Source: Salvelinus alpinus (Eukaryota > Chordata > Actinopteri > Salmoniformes > Salmonidae). From it: DNA of 64,000 nucleotides. Where the stretch lies: NCBI RefSeq assembly GCF_045679555.1, contig NC_092115.1:40867728-40931727 (forward strand), written 5' to 3'. Below the pieces are notes generated by a model. The model searched no databases. It was not told where the DNA came from and worked only from the letters and a program-made list of their open reading frames with translations. Of this stretch, positions 56,804 through 64,000 are shown piece by piece. Positions within the stretch are counted from its first letter, which is position 1, and the number at the start of each line of letters is the position of its first letter. Both the position numbers and the translations under genes were made by a program.

Positions 56804-57060
56804 GGTCGGGGGTGTTAGCTAGCTAGTTAGCATTAGCTTAGAGCTAGGCTAATTTAGCTGATTTAGCCATTAAATGGGGTAACAAGTAGATACGACAGAA
56901 GTGTGTTCTAAACACAGTGGCAAATAGACACTGAAATAGTCTGAAGGGCCTCAATGTTTCTGCGATGTTGGCTAGCACGCTAACCAGGTGTCTGACTAAC
57001 TGTTGTTCTCGAAGAAGCGTCCCGTCCACTAGATTACACGTCACACTGGCAACATCGACT
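56804..57060 (-). promoter_or_regulatory. Conserved 5' block of ZNF copy F
   Basis: Same order as in the other copies (gctagctagttagcattag; cgaagaagcgtcccgtccac; tagattacacgtcacac). Promoter role inferred. Confidence 0.5.
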
Positions 57061-57595
57061 GGGCAGCGTTCAGTACATACAAACGTAAAACAACGTTCAA
57101 TCGAACAAAAACGGTACTATACTGAACGACCAGTTGGAAAAACGGGGAGGTGTTGGGTTGTGTGTTAAAAATGCACAGCTCCTTTTAAATACATCACTCA
57201 TTGATTAAAGTCACACCCTGGCACACCCACCGAACGGAGCAAACGTATCTCAAAGTCTGTTCAAGAACGTACAATAACGTTTTGGCAAACCGTGTTGTTC
57301 AGCACAAACCGTTCCACAACGTAGCAAACGTTCAGTCGACCTGAAGGCATCGCTGAAAGACGCCAACAGAGACAAATATTAATGGCGTCTTTTTGTAGGT
57401 ACTAACTCCGCCATGGTTCGTTGGACAAAGCCTATGGGGAAATTAATAGTTTTTTGTAGGGTTTTTGGAAAAACACGGAAAATAAGGTCTGTGGTGAACA
57501 CAGGCTTAGGAGATCGGATACGTTGTGCTCTATGAGATTCTATAACGTCACTTTTTGTGAATTCTGAAGCATTTACGTAATGAAAACAAGCACAT

Positions 57596-57725
57596 CAATC
57601 AAATCAAATGGTCTTTGTCATGTACACATATTTAGCGGATGTTATCGCACCTGCAGCGAAATGAAATGCTTACGTTCATAGATCCATCAGTCACTGCAGT
57701 AAAACGTAACAAAGCACAAATATAA
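57596..57725 (-). mobile_element. Diverged L2-type LINE tail, reverse orientation
   Basis: aatcaaatcaaatggtcttt, gtcatgtacacatatttagc and cagcgaaatgaaatgctta match the reversed LINE tail with more differences than the other copies. Confidence 0.6.
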
Positions 57726-57769
57726 AATTAAATTAAAAAAGAAATATCAGATTGAGCAATGTCAGAGTT

Positions 57770-58520
57770 TGGAATATATATACAAAAATAAACGCAACAT
57801 GGAACAATTTCACATATTTTACTGAGTTACAGTTCATAGAAGGAAATTAGTCAATTAAAACACATTCATTAGGCCCTAATCTATGGGTTTCACATGACTG
57901 GGCAGGGGCATAGCAATAGGTGGGCCTGGGAGGGCATAGGCCCACCCACTGGGGAGCCAGGTCTAGCCAAACAGAATTAGTTTTCTCCCACAAAAGGGCT
58001 TTATTACAAACAGAAATACTCCTCAGTTTCAACAGCTGTACGGGGTGCTGGTCTCAGACGATCCAGGAGATGAAGAAGCCGAATGTGGAGGTCCTGGGCT
58101 GGCGTGGTTACACATGGTCTGAGGTTGTGAGGCCGGTTGGATTTATTGCCAAATCCTCTGTTGGAGGCGGCTTATGGTAGAGAAATGAACATTCAATTCT
58201 CTGGCAAAAGCTCTAGTGGACATTCTTGCAGTCAGCATGCCAATTGCACGCTCCCTCAAAACTTCTGTGGCATTGTGTTGTGTGACAAAACTGCACATTT
58301 TAGAGTGGCCTTTTATTGTCCCCAGCACAAGGTACACCTGTGTAATGATCATGCTATTTAATTAGCTTCTTGATATGCCACACCTGTCAGGTGGATGGAT
58401 TATATTGGAAAAGGAGAAATGCTCACTAACAGGGATATAAACAAATGTGTTCACAACATTTGAGATAATTAAGCTTTTTGTGCGTATGGATATATTCTGG
58501 GATCTTTAATTTCAACAGTT
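57770..58520 (-). mobile_element. Tc1 transposon with transposase N terminus
   Basis: Terminal tatacaaaaataaacgcaac. The minus-strand frame at 58352-58143 reads ERAIGMLTARMSTRAFAREL, then NVHFSTISRLQQRI, a paired-like helix-turn-helix of Tc1 transposases. The catalytic part is deleted and replaced by the gagccaggtctagccaaac region also found in the 4.35-kb copy. Confidence 0.82.
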
Positions 58521-58524
58521 AACT

Positions 58525-59060
58525 CTTAAGGAGCCGCCCAATTTTCGCCTAACTGCCTGTAGCTCAGGACCCAAAGCAGGGATATGCATATTCTTGATAC
58601 CTTTTGAAAGGAAACACTTTGAAGTTTGTGGAAATGTGAAATCAATGTAGGAGAATATAACACATTAGATCTGGTAAAAGATAATACAAAGAAAAAACCA
58701 ACCGTTATTTTGTATTTTTTTTGTACCATCATCTTTGAAATGCAAGAGAAAGGCCATAATGTATTATTCCAGCCCAGGCGCAATTTAGATTTTGGCCACT
58801 AGATGGCAGCCATGTATGTGAAAAGTTTTAGACTGATCCAATGAACCATTGCATTTCTGTTCAAAATGTTGTATCAAGACTGCCCAAATGTACCTAATTG
58901 GAATATTAATAACTTTTCAAGTACATAACTGATTCATTGCGGAGGTCTGTCATAGTGGACTGATCCATTGCGGAGGCCGTGGGGATGGCACAGTCCATCA
59001 CTTTAAGACATTGTATATGGTTATATTACATAAGAACAATGGTGCTAGTGAATGTAGCCA
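58525..59060. other. Unassigned sequence
   Basis: No gene. Contains cttttgaaaggaaacacttt and gccactagatggcag-type sequence, which look like dispersed repeat, but I cannot name a family. Confidence 0.35.
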
Positions 59061-59104
59061 GTAAATGCAGCCAGTGAAAAACGGAACAATAATCATCATT
59101 AATC

Positions 59105-59260
59105 TACACACAATAGCCCATAAAGACAACGCGAAAACAGAACCTTCCAGAATGACAACCATCTATGCAGCACTCCACCAATCAGGCCTTTATGGTAGAG
59201 TGGTGGCAGCATCATGCTGTAGGGATGTTTTTCAGCGGCAGGGAGTGGGAGACTAGTGTC
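59105..59260 (+). mobile_element. Tc1 transposase fragment
   Basis: ggtggcagcatcatgctgta and gggatgtttttcagcggcag correspond to the GSxMLWGCFSAAG region of Tc1 transposases, with a stop in place of Trp. Confidence 0.65.
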
Positions 59261-59343
59261 TAGTGTCTGGGGGATAGAGAGAAATCAAATGGTGTAGTTT
59301 GAGGCTATGTGGCGGAGAGTGATGCAGGCGCTGGAGATGGAGG

Positions 59344-59484
59344 TGTGTTCTAGTGGGTCTGGGCAGGTGTGATGTAGTTAATGGAGATGTGGGTGTGTTC
59401 TAGTGGGTCTGGGCAGGTGTGATGTAGTTAATGGAGATGGGGGTGTGTTCTAGTGGGTCTGGGCAGGTGTGATGTAGTTAATGT
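59344..59484. repeat. 50-bp tandem repeat, about 2.8 units
   Basis: gtgtgttctagtgggtctgg then gcaggtgtgatgtagttaat repeats. Confidence 0.85.
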
Positions 59485-59569
59485 TTGTATGATATTGTAA
59501 TTTGTATCTGTATGTTTTGTATTGTTTATAAAATATCAAATGAAATATTTTTTAAGTCCCAATGCAAAG

Positions 59570-60150
59570 TTACAGCTTTTACATAAAACCAATCAGAATT
59601 CCAAAGAATGCCAAAGTCAGGTGTGATGTATTATATGGAGGACCAGCCTATTCCCTATGATGTAAACTGCAACAGAAATAACTAAACCACAGTTTTGGAA
59701 GTACATAACACCATATAACCAAATATCAAAGAATGTTAGCTATATGCAGTTATCTTAGCCTGCCAGCTAACATTAGCTATTTAGCCAACTAGCTATGGTC
59801 AGCGAGCTGGAGCCCAACTAATGGAGACCAGTTAGAAGCCAACTAACAAAACCCAACTAAAACGTGACTGCAGATCAAAAGAGCAGAGACATACAGAATG
59901 ATGTCAGGGAAAATCCCCAAATCCATAATAGATTCCAGATGTCAGTCAGAATGACTACAACTAAGTTACTAAGTATGTAACCACACTGTGTTGTTACACT
60001 GGTGAGTAAAAACTAATGCTTCCTACCCTTTAACTTTTTGTCTGAAAATTAAATATAGATTTTACTCAACTACGTTACCCACTCCAGTCAACCGATGGCG
60101 GTATAGGACTTTATGGCGATGCTGCTAATGTGACGTATAATCTAGTGGAC
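59570..60150 (+). repeat. Upstream flank of ZNF copy G
   Basis: Matches 18768-19210 and then 20840-21040 in order, without the LTR-like block present there. It ends at the tctagtggac site where the LTR element inserted. Confidence 0.75.
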
Positions 60151-60527
60151 TGTAACGGCTTTCTTCTGTGGACGAAGGATCAGACCAAAGCGCAGCGGGG
60201 TTAGTGTTCAACATGTTTAATAAAGACGAAAAACATGAACACTACAAAATACAAAACAACAAATGTGAAAAACCGAAACAGTTCAGTCAGGTGCAGACAC
60301 ACGAAGACATGAAGACAACCACCCACAAAACCCAACACAAAACAGGCTACCTAAATATGGTTCCCAATCAGAGACAATGACTAACACCTGCCTCTGATTG
60401 AGAACCATATCAGGCCAAACATAGAAACGTGAAAACTAGACACACAACATAGAATGCCCACTCATCTCACATCCTGACCAACACTAAAACAAAGAAAACA
60501 CAAAAGAACTATGGTCAGAACGTGACA
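60151..60527 (-). repeat. 3' LTR of the element
   Basis: 377 bp. On the minus strand it starts TGTCACGTTCTGACC and includes a TTTATTAAACATGTTG region that may hold the poly(A) signal. It matches 62634-62935 closely. Confidence 0.85.
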
Positions 60528-60719
60528 GTACCCCCCCCCCCCCCCCGCCCAAGGTGCGGACTCCGGCCGCAAAACCTGAACCTATAGGGGAGGGTCTGGG
60601 TGGGCATCTGTCCGCGGTGGCGGCTCTGGCGCAGGACGTGGACCCCACTCCACCATAGTCTTTGTCCGCTTTAGTGTCCACCTAGGAACCCTAATAAAGG
60701 GCCCCACCGGACTGAGGAG

Positions 60720-61600
60720 CGCCTCTGGACTGAGGGGCGCGCCTCTGGACTGAGGAAACTCCTCCGGACTGAGGGGCAGCTCCGGACTGAGGGGCAGCTC
60801 CGGACTGAGGGGCAGCTCCGGACTGAGGGGCAGCTCAGGACTGAGGGGCAGCTCAGGACTGAGGGGTAGCTCCTGACTGAGGGGTAGCTCATGACTGAGG
60901 GGTAGCTCATGACTGAGAGGTAGCTCATGACTGAGAGATAGCTCAGGACTGAGGGCAGCTCCGGACTGAAGGGCAGCTCCGGACTGAAGGGCAGCTCCGG
61001 ACTGAAAGGCTCAGGCAGCTCCTGACTGGCGGGCGGCTCTGGCGGCTCCTGACTGGCGGGCGGCTCTGGCGGCTCCTGACTGGCGGGCGGCTCTGGCGGC
61101 TCCTGACTGGCGGGCGGCTCTTGCGGCTCCTGACTGGCGGACGGATCTGGCGGGTGGCTTTGGCGGCTCCTGACTGGCGGGCGGCTCTGGCGGCTCCTGA
61201 CTGGCGGACGGCTATGGCGGCTCCTGACTGGCGGACGGCTCTAGCGGCTCCTGACTGACGGACGGCTCTAGCGGCTCAGGACAGACGGGCGGCTCTAGCG
61301 GCTCAGGACAGACGGGCGGCTCAGATGGCGCTGGACAGACGGCGCTGGGCAGACGGGCGGCTCAGACGGCGCTGGACACACGGGCGGCTCAGACGGCGCT
61401 GGGCAGACGGGCGGCTCAGACGGCGCTGGGCAGACGGGCGGCTCAGACGGCGCTGGGCAGACGGGCGGCTCAGACGGCGCTGGGCAGACGGGCGGCTCAG
61501 ATGGCGCTGGGCAGATGGGCAGCTCAGATGGCGCTGGGCAGACGGGCAGCGCAGGCGGCGCTGGGCAGACGGGCAGCTCAGGCGGCGCTGGGCAGACGGC
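60720..61600 (-). repeat. 18-bp and 27-bp tandem arrays
   Basis: Units aggggcagctccggactg (60770-61010), ctgactggcgggcggctctg-type (61020-61260), and gcggctcagacggcgctggg with cagacgg (61310-61600). All are multiples of three. Confidence 0.9.
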
Positions 61601-62746
61601 AGACTCTGGCCTGCTGAGGCGCACAGTAGGCCTGGTGCGTGGTGCCGGAACTGGTGGTACCGGGCTGGGAACACGCACCACTGGGCGAGTGCGGGGAGCA
61701 GGAACAGGGCGTACAGGGCTCTGGAGGCGCACAGTAGGCCTGGTGCGTGGTGCCGGAACTGGTGGTACTGGGCTGGGAACACGCACCACTGGGCGAGTAC
61801 GGGGAGGAGGAACAGGGCACACTGGACTCTCGAGGCGCACTATAAGCCTGGTGCGTGGTACCGGAACTGGTGGTACCGGACTGGGGACACGCACCACTGG
61901 GCGAGTGCGGGGAGCAGGAACAGGGCACACTGGACTCTCGAGGCGCACTATAAGCCTGGTGCGTGGTGCCGGAACTGGTGGTACCGGACTGGGGACACGC
62001 ACCACTGGGCGAGTGCGGGGAGCAGGAACAGGGCACACTGGACTCTCGAGGCGCACTATAAGCCTGGTGCGTGGTACCGGCACTGGTGGTACCGGGCTGA
62101 GGGCACGCACCTCAGGGCGAGTGCGGGGAGAAGGAACAGTGCGTACAGGGCTCTGGAGATGCACAGTAGGCCTGGTGCGTGGTGCCGGAACTGGTGGTAC
62201 CGGGCTGGGAACACACACCACTGGGCGAGTGCGGAGAGGAGGAACAGGGCGTACTGGACTCTGGAGACGCACAGGAAGACTGGTGCGTGGTGTTGGCACT
62301 GGTGGTACTGGGCTGGTGCGAGGAGGTGGCACCGGATAGACCGGACCGTGAAGGCGCACTGGAGCTCTTGAGCACCGAGCCTGCCCAACCTTACCTGGTT
62401 GAATGCTCCCCGTAGCCAGGCCAGTGCGACGAGGTGGAATAGCCCGCACTGGGCTGTGCTGGCGAACCGGGGACACCATGCGTAAGGCTGGTGCCATGTA
62501 CACCGGCCCGAGGAGACGCACTGGAGACCAGATGCGTTGAGCCGGCTTCATGGCACCTAGCTCGATGCCCACTCTAGTCCGGCCGATACGGGGAGCTGGG
62601 ATGTACCACACCGGGCTATGCACACATACAGGACATGAAAACATGAACACTACAAAATACAAAACAACAAATGTGAAAAACCGAAACAGTTCAGTCTGGT
62701 GCAGACACACGAAGACATGAAGACAACCACCCACAAAACCCAACAC
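61295..62746 (-). CDS. Proline-rich repeat ORF of the LTR element
   Basis: A 483-codon frame beginning inside the 5' LTR. After about 90 residues it is built from 36-residue repeats (108 bp) with SPVPPVPAPRTRPTVRLQSP, then VRPVPAPRTRPVVRV-like sequence, and ends in PSEPPVCPA repeats. I see no gag, protease or RT motif. It is open over its whole length, which the repeat unit size alone could explain. The function is unknown and it may not be expressed. Confidence 0.4.
   Translation of the reverse strand: MLGFVGGCLHVFVCLHQTELFRFFTFVVLYFVVFMFSCPVCVHSPVWYIPAPRIGRTRVGIELGAMKPAQRIWSPVRLLGPVYMAPALRMVSPVRQHSPVRAIPPRRTGLATGSIQPGKVGQARCSRAPVRLHGPVYPVPPPRTSPVPPVPTPRTSLPVRLQSPVRPVPPLRTRPVVCVPSPVPPVPAPRTRPTVHLQSPVRTVPSPRTRPEVRALSPVPPVPVPRTRLIVRLESPVCPVPAPRTRPVVRVPSPVPPVPAPRTRLIVRLESPVCPVPAPRTRPVVRVPSPVPPVPVPRTRLIVRLESPVCPVPPPRTRPVVRVPSPVPPVPAPRTRPTVRLQSPVRPVPAPRTRPVVRVPSPVPPVPAPRTRPTVRLSRPESAVCPAPPELPVCPAPPALPVCPAPSELPICPAPSEPPVCPAPSEPPVCPAPSEPPVCPAPSEPPVCPAPSEPPVCPAPSEPPVCPAPSVQRHLSRPSVLSR
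61620..62330 (-). repeat. 108-bp tandem array, about 6 units
   Basis: gtaggcctggtgcgtggtgc recurs at 108-bp spacing (61626, 61734 and onward), encoding the proline-rich repeats on the minus strand. Confidence 0.9.
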
Positions 62747-62935
62747 AAAACAGGCTACCTAAATATGGTTCCCAATCAGAGACAATGACTAACACCTGCC
62801 TCTGATTGAGAACCATATCAGGCCAAACATAGAAACGTGAAAACTAGACACACGACATAGAATGCCCACTCAGCTCACGTCCTGACCAACACTAAAACAA
62901 AGAAAACACAAAAGAACTATGGTCAGAACGTGACA
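62634..62935 (-). repeat. 5' LTR of the element, truncated
   Basis: Matches the left LTR from acatgaacactacaaaatac to ggtcagaacgtgaca. The part corresponding to 60151-60230 is missing. Confidence 0.82.
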
Positions 62936-62940
62936 TAGAC

Positions 62941-63179
62941 GGAACGCTTCTTTCAACAGCAGCAACAGTTAGTCAGCCACCTCGGTAGCTTGCTAGCCAA
63001 AATAGCCAAACCAATAAAGCTCTTTAGACTCTTTCGTGTATATTAGCCACTGTGTTTTAAACCCTCTTCTGTCGTTTAGTTAGTTATCAGATTTAATTTC
63101 ATATTTACGGTGTTGTTGTTATTATTCAGCTAGCGGGCTGGTAAGTTAGCTTTAGCATAGCTAGCTAACATCTCCGAAC
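62941..63179 (+). promoter_or_regulatory. Downstream half of the 5' block of ZNF copy G
   Basis: ggaacgcttctttcaacagc and gctagctaacatctccga match 21030-21270. The upstream half lies before 60151, separated by the LTR element. Confidence 0.55.
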
Positions 63180-63504
63180 TTGAGTTCACTAAGCTACTCT
63201 CCTCCTGCTAAAGAAGAGGAGGTCTGCTGGACGGAGAAATAAGCTCTGGGGCTGAACATTGTCGTGAAAGAGGAGGAGGAAGAAGTGTCTGTTATCGTAA
63301 AAAAAGAAGTTGGGGGTGAGGCTGTTACCTTGAAAGAAGAGGAAGACGCATTCAGAGTGAAAGAGGAGGTGGATGTTACTGTGAAAGAAGAGGAGGAAGA
63401 GAAAGAGGAGGACGCAGTGAAGGAGGAGGGAGAGATAACTGTCACATTGAAAGAGGAGAAGGAGGAACAAGAAGAGGAGGAGAGAGAAGATCTGATTAAC
63501 ACCA
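63180..63504 (+). pseudogene. ZNF exon-1 relic (copy G)
   Basis: The expected ATGAGCTCACT reads TTGAGTTCACT, so the start is lost. GAG AAA TAA puts a stop at 63240-63242. The acidic exon then runs with [20 protein letters not shown] to a donor ACCA|GTGAGT at 63504. The intron continues off the window, so a finger exon may lie beyond 64000. Confidence 0.82.
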
Positions 63505-63827
63505 GTGAGTACTGAGTGATTCCCCATGAAACCAGGACAAAAAGTACTATGATTTTGGGGATTCTCACGAGATTTAATCCACAGAATTGTGTTTTGGAGA
63601 AAGGATTATTATATATTCAACATTTTGTATTTAAAAGTTTATTTTAGAAATAATTAATCAAAGTTGGCATATTTATGACATTTTGGCCTTACCTACACTT
63701 CCTTTAAGACTCCATAATGTTTTGTCTGTAGAATACAGAAATATCTAAACATGAATATTGATATTTTGTGTGTTTATTAGTAACATTTTAAAAATGTTTT
63801 AAACATAAAATACTCTACGGCATATCA

Positions 63828-64000
63828 AAGTTAGAGAGTGGGATCTCTGCTTCGTTTAGAGAGTGGGATCTCTGCTCCGTTTAGAGAGTGGGATCTCTGC
63901 TTTGTTTAGAGAGTGGGATCTCTGCTCCGTTGAGAGAGTGGGATCTCTGCTCCGTTGAGAGAGTGGGATCTCTGCTCCGTTGAGAGATTGGGATCTCTGC
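63828..64000. repeat. 25-bp tandem array, reaches the window end
   Basis: gagagtgggatctctgctcc with gttga repeats at least seven times and continues past 64000. Confidence 0.92.

Larger units (their letters stand above)
60151..62935 (-). mobile_element. Non-autonomous LTR retrotransposon in a ZNF promoter
   Basis: Read on the minus strand: a partial 5' LTR (62935-62634), a repeat-rich internal region, a long G tract ending at 60528 (polypurine tract), and a 3' LTR (60527-60151). Ends are TGTCACG...CCGTTACA. Flanks are tggac (60146-60150) and tagac (62936-62940), a 5-bp duplication with one mismatch. No RT or integrase is present, so mobility would need another element's enzymes. It splits the conserved 5' block of ZNF copy G. 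Confidence 0.85.

Noticed and set aside
61325-62371. Plus-strand frames of 348 and 274 codons
   Set aside because: They are antisense to the proline-rich frame of the LTR element and only reflect the GC-rich repeats.

Overview
The window looks like teleost nuclear DNA, most likely from a salmonid. This rests on recognised repeat types: several Tc1 families, tRNA-headed SINEs, LINE 3' tails of the L2 type, Ty3/Gypsy LTRs, and C2H2 zinc-finger genes with a two-exon layout. There is no bacterial-type gene organisation. The species is an inference and cannot be fixed from sequence alone.

The backbone is a cluster of duplicated C2H2 zinc-finger (ZNF) genes. Each unit has a conserved promoter/5' block, a first coding exon for a Lys/Glu-rich acidic domain built from VKEE-type repeats, a phase-1 intron, and a last exon carrying the fingers. 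Three copies still join into long reading frames: A (5334 to 3096, minus), C (21274 to 27857, plus) and D (41341 to 34136, minus). Four further relics are visible: exon-1 pieces at 10.35-10.53 kb (minus), 56.44-56.80 kb (minus) and 63.18-63.50 kb (plus), and an exon-2 head at 47.6-47.7 kb (minus). Copies A, C and D have all lost their last fingers, each by a different lesion.

Copies C and D are convergent. They lie in the two arms of a large inverted duplication (about 17.6-29.4 kb and 33.1-46.0 kb) around a 3.7-kb spacer. The arms share promoter, exon 1, intron pieces, exon 2, 3' UTR, poly(A) signal and flanking minisatellites, but differ by many later insertions.

Mobile DNA fills most of the rest. 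A nearly complete chromodomain Ty3/Gypsy element (12.06-17.50 kb) sits inside a Tc1 end. A truncated Gypsy (7.8-10.35 kb, minus) is fused to a ZNF exon. A non-autonomous LTR element (60.15-62.94 kb) splits the promoter block of a ZNF copy. There is also a solo LTR with a 5-bp target duplication, a hAT element with a perfect 8-bp target duplication inside a satellite unit, a Penelope-like remnant with a hammerhead-like core, several L2-type LINE pieces, SINEs, Tc1 copies, a PIF/Harbinger transposase end and two related TTAA-flanked elements. At least seventeen different minisatellites are present, the largest being a 63-bp array at 445-2310.

The only plausible intact host products are the three ZNF proteins, expected to be nuclear DNA-binding regulators. 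A few exon-like segments (6.5-7.1 kb, 31.7 and 32.7 kb) look like fragments of unidentified host genes. All similarity statements were made by eye.
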